Assembly: GCA_003516765.1 (NCBI GenBank)
Contig: DPCD01000056.1
Coordinates: forward strand, 12,441-20,918
Direction of reading: 5' to 3'
Length of the DNA: 8,478 nt
Origin: Clostridiales bacterium
GTDB lineage: Bacteria; Bacillota; Clostridia; Oscillospirales; Oscillospiraceae
Positions within the stretch are counted from its first letter, which is position 1, and every line of letters begins with the position of its first letter. Of the stretch, positions 1 through 8,282 are shown in pieces. The position numbers were made by a program, and so were the translations under genes. Under the pieces are notes generated by a model. That model worked only from the letters and a program-made list of their open reading frames with translations. It did no database searches and was not told the origin of the DNA.

Positions 1-1
1 C

Positions 2-1626
<1,625 letters not shown>

Positions 1627-1630
<4 letters not shown>

Positions 1631-2262
1631 CGCGCCGCGCAGAATTTCTGACCGCGCTACTGCTTTTGAGCTTGCTCTGCGCCTGCGCAAGGCAAAAACC
1701 TGCGGTTTCTCCGGAGCCGGAAGCCATCGAGCAGCCGGCTGAAAGCGCGCCGGTATCAGAAGCAGCGCCCACTTTTCCCGCAGAGTCAGAACCGGCGACC
1801 GTTTTGCCCGCGGAATTAGAACCGGAGCCGGATACCGCAGAAGCTGCGTCTGCGGCGGAAACAGCTTCCCCCGCGGAAGTCACGCTCCCAAACGAGCCGC
1901 TCCCGCTGACAGAAGACGGCGCAATTGCCGTTGCGGAGGCAGTGTCCACGCTGCCGGTCTTTCCGCGCCGCACGGAGACTTCCGTTTATGCGGCGTCCGA
2001 CGCCACGCTTTACGATCTGGATGCGGGTGAAACGCTCCCCGCGCCCGGCGGTCCGGCGTGGAACCAGATGAGTGAAGCGGGCGTGCAGGCGTTTACCTGG
2101 TACGACGGCGAATTCCGGGACGAGGACTTCGGTCACCTGACCTGCGATATGCGCATCTGGTGTGTGCATCTGCACGAGACGGAAGACCCCCTGAACAATC
2201 TGTATCTATATCTGAACGCGGACACCGGAGACCTGCTCGGCACACGCCGCGTCACCGATTGA
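1627..2262 (+). CDS. Predicted lipoprotein with Pro/Ala/Glu-rich tether and PepSY-like C-terminus
   Basis: This is a 211-aa predicted surface lipoprotein of unknown function. The N-terminus has two arginines, a hydrophobic stretch (LTALLLLSLL, 8-17) and a lipobox-like end LCAC, so lipidation is expected at C20. Residues about 21-95 are low-complexity and rich in Pro, Ala and Glu, which suggests an extended acidic spacer through the cell wall. The remaining residues are more ordered. TEDGAIAVAEA (about 95-105) and the final NLYLYLNADTGDLLGTRRV resemble the beginning and end of a PepSY-like domain, where a conserved D-x-x-T-G-x-L turn is typical. That match is my inference from pattern only. 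The start ATG overlaps the secA stop (ATGA) and has no strong Shine-Dalgarno, so translation is probably coupled to secA. The lipidated product would itself be a Sec client. I am confident that it is a gene and an exported protein, but not of its role. Confidence 0.85.
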
Positions 2263-2270
2263 GGATCATT

Positions 2271-3074
2271 ATGTTTCATACCATCCAAAAAGGAAGTCTT
2301 GAATACTTAACTGCCGACGCGCTGGAAGGAAGCGTGCACTGCTTCACCACGCGCTACGGCGGCGTAAGTACAGGGCAGTTCTCCACGCTCAACCTCGGCA
2401 CAAGCCGCGGCGACAGCATGGAAAACGTGCTCCGGAACTACGAAATTCTAGGAGCCGCCGTGGGTTTCCGACCCGAGAATGTCGTCCACACGTGGCAGGA
2501 GCACACGGACACCATTCTGCGCGTGGGAAAAGCGGACTGCGGCAAGGGGCTATTCCGCAACCAGCCCGAGGTCTGCGACGGTTTAATTACCGACGAGCCC
2601 GGTGTGGCGCTTGTGTGCTTCGCTGCCGACTGCACGCCGGTTCTGCTGTTTGACCCCGTCAAGAACGTCGCTGCCGCCGTTCATGCCGGCTGGCGCGGCA
2701 CGGCAAACGGCATCGTGCGCAAGGCGGTCGAGAAGATGGCACGTGAGTTCGGCTCGAACCCTGCCGATATCGGCGCGGCAATCGGTCCTTGCATTTCGCA
2801 GTGCTGCTTCGAAACGGACCTTGATGTGCCGCAGGCGATGCTTGCCGCCTTTGGACCGGAGGCAGACGCCTATATCGAAAAGCGCGGAGAAAAATACTTT
2901 GTCGACAACAAGGGCTTGAACCGGCTCTGGCTCACGCGCATGGGCGTGACAAACATTGATGTAAGCCAGGACTGCACCATGTGCCAGCCCGAGCGGTTCT
3001 GGTCGCACCGCGTGACGAAGGGCTATCGCGGTTCGCAGACGGGCATCATCGAGCTTCAGGAGGCAGCACAATGA
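2271..3074 (+). CDS. pgeF: PgeF/YlmD-family protein (peptidoglycan editing factor, formerly 'laccase' DUF152 family)
   Basis: This 267-aa protein belongs to the PgeF/YfiH/YlmD family. Members carry a Zn-type site of Cys and two His and have been described as purine nucleoside phosphorylase/deaminase-like enzymes, as multicopper polyphenol oxidases, and in E. coli as a peptidoglycan editing factor that removes L-Ser-containing muropeptide precursors. Family signs are FTTRYGGVSTGQFSTLNLG (25-43), QEH with H78, FAADCTPVLLFDP with C121, VHAGWRGTANGIV with H138, the IGPCIS motif (171-176), and the closing SHRVTKGYRGSQTGII. All three expected metal ligands are present, so it should be active. I chose the ATG at 2271 because homology begins there, it follows the upstream stop by 8 nt, and GAGG (2261-2264) lies at correct spacing. 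The open frame upstream to 2160 lies inside the lipoprotein gene and is not coding. Its stop overlaps the next start (ATGA). Confidence 0.95.
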   Translation: MFHTIQKGSLEYLTADALEGSVHCFTTRYGGVSTGQFSTLNLGTSRGDSMENVLRNYEILGAAVGFRPENVVHTWQEHTDTILRVGKADCGKGLFRNQPEVCDGLITDEPGVALVCFAADCTPVLLFDPVKNVAAAVHAGWRGTANGIVRKAVEKMAREFGSNPADIGAAIGPCISQCCFETDLDVPQAMLAAFGPEADAYIEKRGEKYFVDNKGLNRLWLTRMGVTNIDVSQDCTMCQPERFWSHRVTKGYRGSQTGIIELQEAAQ

Positions 3075-4708
3075 AGAAAAAGATTTCGCTTCTTCTGTGC
3101 GCGGGGCTTCTTTTGTCGATGCTGACGGGCTGCTCCGGCGGCAAGCTGGACCTCACGTGGTTTACCAGCAAATTTACCGGCAAAACCGCCGAGGATCTTC
3201 AGCAGGAGCAGGAGTCTGCCGCCGCTGAGGAAGCAGCTGCCCCGGAAGCAACCGCCGTCGTCACCGAGGTCTTCAACGACATTTCCTCGTTTGGTCTTGC
3301 CTACCAGAAAAACTACGGCGTGCATCCTTACAACTGCGAAAGTCTTAACAACCGCTGCATTCTCTCGTTTCTCTATGAGCCTTTGTTTGTTGTAAGCAGC
3401 GAGAGCTTCGAGGCTTCCCCGGTTCTTGCCAGCTCCTATGAGGTTTCCGACGACGGACTCACCACCACCGTCCATCTCAGACCCGAGGCATGCTTTTCAG
3501 ACGGCAGCCCGCTCACCGCGCAGGACGCGGCGTATTCGCTGACATCCTCGCGCGGCACGGTCTACTATGGCTCGCGCCTGCGCCATGTCACGTCGATCGC
3601 CGCCTCCGACGAGAAAACCCTCGTCCTCACCACCGACACCGCCTATGAGTGCCTGCCGCTGCTGCTGGACATTCCGGTGATCAAAGACGGCTCCAAGGAC
3701 GAAGCAGTTCCGCTCGGAAGCGGTCCTTATGTCATGGACGGTGACACCCGCCTTGTCCGAAACACCAACTGGTGGCAGACGGCAGCTCCCATCGTGGATT
3801 TTGCCGAGGTCAAGCTGACGCTCGTAGAAAAGACCTCCGAAGTGCGCGATAACTTCGAGTATGAGAATGTAAACCTCGTCCTCACTGACCCGAATTCCGC
3901 CGCCTTCGCGGGCTTCCACAACGACTACGAGCTGTGGGACGCGCGGCTTCCGATCATGCAGTACGTCGGCTACAACATCACCAGCAAGGTCTTCTCCAAC
4001 TACGGTCTGCGCAGCGCCATCACCTACGCCATCGACCGCGACCACCTTGCGACTGATATCATGGGCGGCTTCGCGCAGCCAGCAGTGCTGCCCGCAAGTC
4101 CGCAGGCGCCGTTCTACGACGGGAAGCTTGCCAACACCTACGGCTACAATCTCACGAAATTCTCCCAGCAGCTCGAAAGCGCGTCGGTCGAAGACATGGA
4201 CAACGACGGCACGCTGGACCTCTATGTCCCCTCGCTCGGCTACGCGGTCTCGGTCTCGGGCACAATGATTGTCTGCTCGTCGAGCTATCAGCGCGTCGAA
4301 GCGGCAACGGAGGTTGTGAACGCGCTCAACGCGCTCGGCTTTAAAATTACGCTCAAAACGCTGGAATTGTCTGAATTCCGGCAGGCGCTGCAAACCGGCA
4401 ATTTTGACCTGTATTACGGCGAAATCCGGCTGTCAAACAACTTTGACCTCACGCCGTTCTTTTCCGCGTCCGGCTCGATGTGCTACGGCGGGCTCGACGA
4501 CAGCGTCATGCTGAACCTCTGCACTCAGGCGTTGGCAAACAACGGCAACAGCTATAACCTCTATAAGCGCCTGTGCGAACGCGGCTACATCACGCCCGTA
4601 CTGTTCAAAAATCTTGCCGTCTACACCACGCGCGGCTCGATTGCCCACCCGACCGACTACATCGACTGGTTCCTGATTCCACCCGCGGACGAAACCGCGG
4701 AGGGTTAG
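3071..4708 (+). CDS. ABC transporter substrate-binding lipoprotein, family 5 (OppA/DppA-like)
   Basis: This 545-aa protein is an extracellular solute-binding lipoprotein of the SBP_bac_5 family, whose members usually deliver peptides, nickel or similar ligands to an ABC importer. It has a KKK start, a hydrophobic core and the lipobox LTGC, with lipidation expected at C21. A Glu/Ala-rich tether follows (about 40-65). Family landmarks are LYEPLFVVSSESFEASPVLA (101-120), YEVSDDGLTTTVHLRPEACF (123-142), SDGSPLTAQDAAYSLTSS (143-160), NWWQ (233-236), and LRSAITYAIDRDHLATDIMG (313-332). A D375-x-D377-x-D379-G loop lies where relatives carry a DTDGDG-type segment, and it could bind calcium. The start is the ATG at 3071, with AGGAGG at 3058-3063 and a 7-nt spacer; the frame upstream of it lies within pgeF. 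No permease or ATPase gene is next to it, so its transporter is elsewhere or it acts as an orphan binding protein. The ligand cannot be read from the sequence. Confidence 0.93.
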   Translation: MKKKISLLLCAGLLLSMLTGCSGGKLDLTWFTSKFTGKTAEDLQQEQESAAAEEAAAPEATAVVTEVFNDISSFGLAYQKNYGVHPYNCESLNNRCILSFLYEPLFVVSSESFEASPVLASSYEVSDDGLTTTVHLRPEACFSDGSPLTAQDAAYSLTSSRGTVYYGSRLRHVTSIAASDEKTLVLTTDTAYECLPLLLDIPVIKDGSKDEAVPLGSGPYVMDGDTRLVRNTNWWQTAAPIVDFAEVKLTLVEKTSEVRDNFEYENVNLVLTDPNSAAFAGFHNDYELWDARLPIMQYVGYNITSKVFSNYGLRSAITYAIDRDHLATDIMGGFAQPAVLPASPQAPFYDGKLANTYGYNLTKFSQQLESASVEDMDNDGTLDLYVPSLGYAVSVSGTMIVCSSSYQRVEAATEVVNALNALGFKITLKTLELSEFRQALQTGNFDLYYGEIRLSNNFDLTPFFSASGSMCYGGLDDSVMLNLCTQALANNGNSYNLYKRLCERGYITPVLFKNLAVYTTRGSIAHPTDYIDWFLIPPADETAEG

Positions 4709-4725
4709 AAGAAGGAGGCATCTTT

Positions 4726-5217
4726 ATGACCGTCGCGGAAGCCATGCAGAAGATGATTCTGCTGTCAGACGCCAATTTCCACGACATCAACCACTTTCTG
4801 AAGGTTCACGCCTATGCGCTGACCATCGGCGCCTGCGAAGGTCTTTCGCAGGCGCAGCGCTACACGCTCGAGCTTGCAGCCATCGTTCATGACATCGCCT
4901 GCCCTCTGTGCCGCGAAAAATACGGCAACACCAACGGCAAATACCAGGAGCAGGAGGGCGCGCCGCTGACCCGGGCATTTTTTGAAGGGACCGATGTCCC
5001 GTCCGATACGGTTGAGCGCGTCGTCTGGCTGGTGGCGCACCACCACACGCTTCGCCCGATTGACGGCATCGACCACCAGATTCTGGTCGAAGCGGATTAT
5101 CTGGTCAACGCCGAGGAAAGCGGCTTGGCGGAAGCGAACATCCGCCATATGGGCGAGACGATTTTCAAAACCGGAACTGGGAAGCAACTACTGCAAAGCC
5201 TCTATCTTTCCCATTAA
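4726..5217 (+). CDS. HD-domain protein (predicted metal-dependent phosphohydrolase)
   Basis: This is a 163-aa single-domain HD protein. HD enzymes use a His/Asp metal centre to hydrolyse phosphate esters, often of nucleotides. The core ligands are visible: H28 in HAYALTIG, H55-D56 in AAIVHDIACP, the cluster VAHHHT (H105-H107), and D124 in VEADYLVNA. There is no signal peptide or membrane segment, so it should be cytoplasmic, unlike the two lipoproteins upstream. A strong Shine-Dalgarno AAGGAGG (4712-4718) sits 7 nt before the ATG at 4726; the frame continues upstream but overlaps the solute-binding gene and is not coding there. It is the last gene of the secA operon, 17 nt after the previous stop and 6 nt before the shared terminator hairpin. 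I do not recognise a precise subfamily, and its substrate is unknown. Confidence 0.9.
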   Translation: MTVAEAMQKMILLSDANFHDINHFLKVHAYALTIGACEGLSQAQRYTLELAAIVHDIACPLCREKYGNTNGKYQEQEGAPLTRAFFEGTDVPSDTVERVVWLVAHHHTLRPIDGIDHQILVEADYLVNAEESGLAEANIRHMGETIFKTGTGKQLLQSLYLSH

Positions 5218-5223
5218 CGCGCA

Positions 5224-5257
5224 AAATCCCCGACCTGTTTATACAGGTCGGGGATTT
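5224..5257. terminator. Bidirectional terminator between convergent operons
   Basis: Perfect 15-bp inverted repeat, AAATCCCCGACCTGT (5224-5238) and ACAGGTCGGGGATTT (5243-5257), with a 4-nt loop TTAT. On the + strand the GC-rich stem runs into ATTTGTT, and on the - strand into ATTTTG, so it can act as an intrinsic terminator for both the secA operon and the dnaX-ebfC-recR operon. It sits 6 nt after the HD gene stop and 2 nt from the recR stop codon. Confidence 0.93.
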
Positions 5258-5259
5258 GT

Positions 5260-5859
5260 TCACATCTCTCTGCGTCCTTCCAGCGCGCGCAGCAGCGTCA
5301 CCTCGTCGGCGTATTCCAGCTGACTGCCGACCGGAATGCCGTAGGCAAGGCGCGTCACCTTCACGCCGATGGGTCTTAAAAGCCTCGATAAGTACATTGC
5401 AGTCGCCTCGCCCTCGGTGTCGGGATTCGTCGCCATGATGACCTCCTGCACGCTGCCGTCTTTGAGCCGCTCCAAAAGCTCGCGGATGCGGATATCGTCG
5501 GGTCCCACGTGATTGAGCGGCGAAATGACGCCGTGCAGCACATGATACACGCCTGTATACTCGCGCGAACGCTCCATCGCAATGACATCGCGCGGCTCTG
5601 CCACGACGCAGATGGTCGTATGGTCGCGCGTGGAGTCAGCGCAGATTCCGCAAAGCTCCTGATCGGTCAGATTCTGGCACACCGGACAGGTATGGACGGT
5701 CCGCTTCGCTTCCAGAATCGCGTCGGCAAATTCCTGCGCCTGCTCCTGCGGCATGGAAAGCACCTGGAAGGCAAGGCGCTGCGCGGTTTTGCTGCCGATG
5801 CCGGGCAGGCGCGCAAACTGTTCGCTCAGCCGCTCGAGCGCGGCGGGGAAGGTTTTCAT
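5260..5859 (-). CDS. recR: Recombination mediator protein RecR
   Basis: RecR works with RecO (and RecF) to load RecA onto SSB-coated single-stranded DNA during gap repair. The 199-aa length is typical. Its parts are in the expected order. A helix-hairpin-helix is near the N-terminus (LPGIGSKTAQRLAF, 18-31). A C4 zinc motif follows with C58, C61, C70 and C73 (CPVCQNLTDQELCGIC). A Toprim domain begins at VVAEPRDVIAMERS and contains HGVISPLNHVGPDDI and ATNPDTEGEATAMYL. The C-terminus carries VTRLAYGIPVGSQLEYADEVTL. The start ATG (5857-5859) overlaps the ebfC stop as ATGA, there is no strong Shine-Dalgarno, and translation is probably coupled to ebfC. It is the last gene of the dnaX operon. No key residue is missing. 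Confidence 0.98.
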   Translation of the reverse strand: MKTFPAALERLSEQFARLPGIGSKTAQRLAFQVLSMPQEQAQEFADAILEAKRTVHTCPVCQNLTDQELCGICADSTRDHTTICVVAEPRDVIAMERSREYTGVYHVLHGVISPLNHVGPDDIRIRELLERLKDGSVQEVIMATNPDTEGEATAMYLSRLLRPIGVKVTRLAYGIPVGSQLEYADEVTLLRALEGRREM

Positions 5860-6209
5860 CCGAACAGACCGCCCAGGTTGAGTCCGCCTGTGAGCTTGCT
5901 CATGTTCTGCGCAGAGTCAGCCTCTGCCTTGCGCATTGCCTCGTTGACCGCCGCAACGACCATATCCTGCAGCATTTCCACATCGTCGGGGTCGACCGCC
6001 TCCGGGTCAATCGTGACGCGCACCAGCTCGCGCTTGCCGCTGACAACCGCCGTAATCACGCCGCCGCCCGCCGTCGCCTCATACTGCTTTTCTTCCATCT
6101 CCTGCTGCATCTTCAGAAGATCCTGCTGCATCTTCTGCGCCTGCTTCATCATCTGCATCTGGTTCATGCCGCCCATGGGCATGCCGCCGCGGTATCCGCC
6201 TTTTGCCAT
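5856..6209 (-). CDS. ebfC: YbaB/EbfC family nucleoid-associated protein
   Basis: This small DNA-binding protein of the YbaB/EbfC family (YaaK in B. subtilis) acts as a dimer and is described as nucleoid-associated. The 117-aa sequence has a Gly/Met-rich start (MAKGGYRGGMPMGGMNQ), then an amphipathic Met/Gln/Lys helix (about 18-44) likely to be coiled coil. The compact core follows (TAGGGVITAVVSGKRELVRV, then IDPEAVDPDDVEMLQDMVVAAVNEA). It ends in a helix and the GGLNLGGLFG tail common in Firmicutes homologues. The start at 6209 has the Shine-Dalgarno AAAGGAG (- strand, within 6218-6224), which overlaps the dnaX stop codon; the two genes are 13 nt apart. Its position between dnaX and recR is strongly conserved in bacteria and supports the call. 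Confidence 0.96.
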   Translation of the reverse strand: MAKGGYRGGMPMGGMNQMQMMKQAQKMQQDLLKMQQEMEEKQYEATAGGGVITAVVSGKRELVRVTIDPEAVDPDDVEMLQDMVVAAVNEAMRKAEADSAQNMSKLTGGLNLGGLFG

Positions 6210-6222
6210 GTCAAACTCTCCT

Positions 6223-7875
6223 TTATCTGATCGTCATAATATCGCTGTGTTCTTTTCCGCGCGCAATAAGCACGTCCATCGGGTCCTTTCCCGAAGCGTC
6301 CGTCTGTCCGGCAAGCGCGAACTGCGCCTGCATGGGTCTGCCGAAAAACGCGCTTGCCTTCTGCGCCGCGAGCTGCTGCACGCGCGGGTTTTTGATAATG
6401 TCCAGCACAAACTGCGTCTGCGCCGTAAGAATGAGCGTATCGCCCTTCAAAACCGCCCGGACCGGTCCACCGGGGGCAAAGAAGCCACGTTCGCGCACAC
6501 CGAGATCATCTCTCAGGCTTGCTGCAAGCTCCGGCCAGCGCCGGTCCAGCTCTGCCTGCGCGCCGGTCTGCGGTGCGGAGTCTGCCGGGCTCTGCGGCTG
6601 CGAAGGCGGCGGTGCAAGCCCTGCCAATGGGTCGTCCGCGTCATCCGGGAACGGCGGGCGATCGTCGTCATCGTCCGCTTCCGGCTGCGGCTCCGCTTTT
6701 GCTGCTGCCCGCGCTGGCGCAAAGTCGCCGGAAGCAAGGCGCGACTCCAGCTTGGAAACTCTTGCGCCGAGCGAAGAAAGGTCGAGCTTCAAAGCCGGCT
6801 CACACAGCTGCATCAGACACAGCTCCGCTGCCACACGCGCATCGGCGTTCTTCCCGACCGCGCCCTTCGCCGCCTGCACCAGAGACAAATCCCGCAGCAG
6901 CTCCGCCGGGGTCAAGCATTTTTCCAGCTCCACCGCCTGCGCCTCGTCCGCGATACCCGAAAGCATCGAGATGCCGCTTTTGGGCGCCGCCTTCAAAACC
7001 AGAAGATCGCGGCACAGCGCCGACAGCTCGTCAAACAGCGCGCCCAGATCCTTCCCCTCGGCGTAAAGCGTCTCGAAGATCGAAAGTGCTGCCGCCGTGT
7101 CCTGCTTTGCCGCCGCCATCAAAATCTCTGCCCTGCGCTTTGCACCGGCAAGCCCCAGCGTCCGGCACACCAGCTCTTCGGTCAGCTCGCCTGTACACGC
7201 AGACGCGCACTGATCAAGCAGGCTCACACCATCTCGCAGCGCGCCGTCAGCGAGCCGGGATAGAAGCCGCAGCGCCGCAGGCTCAATCTGGATGCCCTCC
7301 TGATAAGCGATGAAGTTGAGCCGGTCTGCGATGTCCTCGGGGCGAAGTCTTCGGAACGAGAAGCGCTGGCAGCGCGACAGAATTGTCGCCGGAACCTTGT
7401 TCAGCTCCGTCGTCGCCAGAATAAACAGCAGATGCTCCGGCGGCTCTTCGATGATTTTCAGCAGCGCGTTAAACGCCGCAATGGACAGCATGTGTACCTC
7501 GTCGATGATGTACACGCGCTTTTTGACCTCGCTGGGCGTATAGATTGCGTCGTCGCGCAGAATGCGCACCGAATCCACACCGTTATTCGACGCAGCGTCA
7601 ATTTCCAGCACGTCCATGCAGCTGCCGTCATCAATGGCGCGGCACGCCGCACAGCAGTTGCAGGGGTTGCCGTCCTGCGGGTCGAGGCAGTTGACTGCCT
7701 TCGCCAGAATTTTTGCGCAGGAGGTCTTGCCGGTGCCGCGCGTGCCGGTAAACAGATACGCATGGCTGAGCTTGCCCGTCTCCAACTGCGCGCGCAGCGT
7801 GTCGGTCACGCCCTTCTGCCCCACCACGTCCGAAAATGTCTGGGGTCGGTATTTCCGATACAAAGCCTGATACAC
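6223..7875 (-). CDS. dnaX: DNA polymerase III subunit gamma/tau (GTG start)
   Basis: This is the clamp-loader ATPase subunit of the replicative polymerase. From the GTG the protein is 550 aa, close to B. subtilis DnaX (about 560). It starts with the signature YQALYRKYRPQTFSDVVGQ. The AAA+ module has Walker A GTRGTGKTS (44-52), a C4 zinc site (C63, C72, C75, C78), Walker B VYIIDEVHML (121-130) and the sensor/arginine-finger stretch ATTELNKVPATILSRCQRF, with SRC at 167-169. The clamp-loader collar domain runs to about 365. A Pro/Ala/acidic linker follows (about 385-440, including five Asp at 401-405), then a C-terminal tau-type region. I saw no A-AAA-AAG-type slippery site in the linker, so a short gamma form by frameshifting is not indicated. 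The frame continues to an ATG at 7896, but that would nearly coincide with the transcription start. First gene of dnaX-ebfC-recR. Confidence 0.97.
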   Translation of the reverse strand: MYQALYRKYRPQTFSDVVGQKGVTDTLRAQLETGKLSHAYLFTGTRGTGKTSCAKILAKAVNCLDPQDGNPCNCCAACRAIDDGSCMDVLEIDAASNNGVDSVRILRDDAIYTPSEVKKRVYIIDEVHMLSIAAFNALLKIIEEPPEHLLFILATTELNKVPATILSRCQRFSFRRLRPEDIADRLNFIAYQEGIQIEPAALRLLSRLADGALRDGVSLLDQCASACTGELTEELVCRTLGLAGAKRRAEILMAAAKQDTAAALSIFETLYAEGKDLGALFDELSALCRDLLVLKAAPKSGISMLSGIADEAQAVELEKCLTPAELLRDLSLVQAAKGAVGKNADARVAAELCLMQLCEPALKLDLSSLGARVSKLESRLASGDFAPARAAAKAEPQPEADDDDDRPPFPDDADDPLAGLAPPPSQPQSPADSAPQTGAQAELDRRWPELAASLRDDLGVRERGFFAPGGPVRAVLKGDTLILTAQTQFVLDIIKNPRVQQLAAQKASAFFGRPMQAQFALAGQTDASGKDPMDVLIARGKEHSDIMTIR

Positions 7876-7881
7876 GCATCC

Positions 7882-7890
7882 CACCCCCTT
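7882..7890 (-). promoter_or_regulatory. Shine-Dalgarno that decides the dnaX GTG start
   Basis: On the - strand AAGGGGGTG differs at one base from the consensus AAGGAGGTG. Its G core ends about 8 nt before the GTG at 7873-7875. This favours the GTG over the upstream ATG at 7896, which has no room for a ribosome site, and matches the conserved N-terminus YQALYRKYRP. Confidence 0.75.
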
Positions 7891-7904
7891 CGTCATACAA
7901 AGCT

Positions 7905-7933
7905 ATTATACACAATTTCCAGAGAAAATGGAA
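7905..7933 (-). promoter_or_regulatory. Predicted sigma-A promoter of dnaX-ebfC-recR
   Basis: A perfect -10 box TATAAT occupies 7905-7910 on the - strand. The -35 region is weak: CTTCCA at 18-bp spacing (7929-7934) or TTCCAT at 17 bp. Transcription would begin near 7898, giving a leader of about 22 nt before the GTG. Only the -10 box is convincing. The flanking DNA is locally AT-rich compared with the rest of the window. Confidence 0.6.
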
Positions 7934-7953
7934 GTCTAAAAAGCCTCGCAGAG

Positions 7954-7975
7954 TTTTGCGCCCGCAGGCGCAAAA
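7954..7975. repeat. Hairpin 1, 9-bp perfect stem
   Basis: TTTTGCGCC (7954-7962) pairs with GGCGCAAAA (7967-7975) around the loop CGCA. Neither side has a clear T-tract beyond the stem itself, so it is not a typical intrinsic terminator. It lies about 20 bp upstream of the -35 region of the dnaX promoter. Confidence 0.8.
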
Positions 7976-7995
7976 TAAAATCAAAACCTATGTTA

Positions 7996-8017
7996 TCCGG
8001 CGGCTCCGCCGACCGGA
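7996..8017. repeat. Hairpin 2, 9-bp stem with one bulge
   Basis: TCCGGCGGC (7996-8004) pairs with GCCG (8008-8011) and CCGGA (8013-8017) around the loop TCC, with a single bulged A at 8012. The stem is very GC-rich, and it ends only 3 bp before hairpin 3. Confidence 0.75.
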
Positions 8018-8019
8018 CA

Positions 8020-8056
8020 GGACAGCCGTTAGCGGTTTTACCGCTTACGGCTGTCG
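8020..8056. repeat. Hairpin 3, 16-bp stem with one mismatch
   Basis: GACAGCCGTTAGCGGT (8021-8036) pairs with ACCGCTTACGGCTGTC (8040-8055) around the loop TTT. The only mismatch is T8030 against T8046. It has no downstream T-tract in either direction. Confidence 0.85.
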
Positions 8057-8117
8057 CGTACCCCTTGCGGGTAAACATACCGCTCAGTCCGCAAGTGTGG
8101 AATTTTTGTTCCTTGCC

Positions 8118-8152
8118 CCAAATCGGAACCCAGCGAAGCGGTTCTGATTTGG
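8118..8152. repeat. Hairpin 5, 13-bp stem with one wobble
   Basis: CCAAATCGGAACC (8118-8130) pairs with GGTTCTGATTTGG (8140-8152). The one irregular pair would be G-U in RNA read from the + strand but C-A in RNA from the - strand. The apical CAGCGAAGC can add two G-C pairs (GC/GC) closing GAA. Confidence 0.85.
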
Positions 8153-8177
8153 AGAGGAGAAGCAACGGAATGGATGA

Positions 8178-8199
8178 ACTCTGCCGCTTGCGGCAGAGT
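8178..8199. repeat. Hairpin 6, 10-bp perfect GC-rich stem
   Basis: ACTCTGCCGC (8178-8187) and GCGGCAGAGT (8190-8199) are perfect complements with TT between them (physically a CTTG loop). The related core CTTGCGG recurs at 8064-8070, and its complement CCGCAAG at 8089-8095, so parts of the array share sequence and could pair with each other. Confidence 0.85.
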
Positions 8200-8245
8200 G
8201 AAGGATATGAAGTTTGCTTCGACGAGCGCGCAGTCGGGCTGCAAT

Positions 8246-8280
8246 CTTTATTTCAGAAAGCAAAGCTTTCTGAAATAAAG
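8246..8280. repeat. Hairpin 7, 16-bp perfect AT-rich stem
   Basis: CTTTATTTCAGAAAGC (8246-8261) and GCTTTCTGAAATAAAG (8265-8280) are perfect complements around the loop AAA. It lies two bases from the SRP RNA terminator hairpin, and its first - strand arm is the T-rich tract that the terminator needs, so the two structures share that stretch. Confidence 0.9.
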
Positions 8281-8282
8281 AA

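Larger units (their letters stand above)
7911..8282. repeat. Hairpin-dense intergenic spacer between SRP RNA and dnaX
   Basis: This spacer has no convincing gene. It is filled with consecutive inverted repeats, listed individually as separate entries. Weaker ones are TACCC/GGGTA (8059-8063 and 8069-8073), GAAG/CTTC (8209-8220) and GCAG/CTGC (8230-8242). Only short linkers remain outside stems, chiefly 8074-8117 and 8153-8177. The stems differ in sequence and in composition, from GC-rich (8178-8199) to AT-rich (8246-8280), so it is not one tandem repeat. It may be a pile-up of palindromic interspersed elements or a structured untranslated region. The strong dnaX -10 box lies just past its left end, so it is not needed as a dnaX leader. 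Confidence 0.7.

Noticed and set aside
2160..2270. Possible N-terminal extension of PgeF
   Set aside because: The extra 37 residues overlap the lipoprotein gene in another frame and have no family similarity; the ATG at 2271 fits the family start and has a ribosome site.
2981..3070. Possible N-terminal extension of the solute-binding protein
   Set aside because: It overlaps pgeF. The ATG at 3071 has AGGAGG at good spacing and starts a complete lipoprotein signal peptide.
3446..3700. Frameshift or truncation in the solute-binding protein, considered because of the weak motif density
   Set aside because: The frame is continuous for 545 codons with family motifs at both ends; no disruption is present.
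3497..4393. Open frame of 298 codons on the - strand, opposite the solute-binding protein gene
   Set aside because: It lies wholly inside a well-supported gene; the product has no recognisable domain or ribosome site.
6660..6740. Programmed frameshift in dnaX giving a gamma form
   Set aside because: The linker codons contain only a short CAAAAG run, not an A-AAA-AAG slippery heptamer, and I saw no clear stimulatory hairpin.
5509..7263. Open frame of 584 codons on the + strand, opposite dnaX, ebfC and recR
   Set aside because: It is antisense to three clearly identified genes, and its translation is Arg- and Ala-rich without recognisable domains. It reflects the GC-biased codon use of the real - strand genes.
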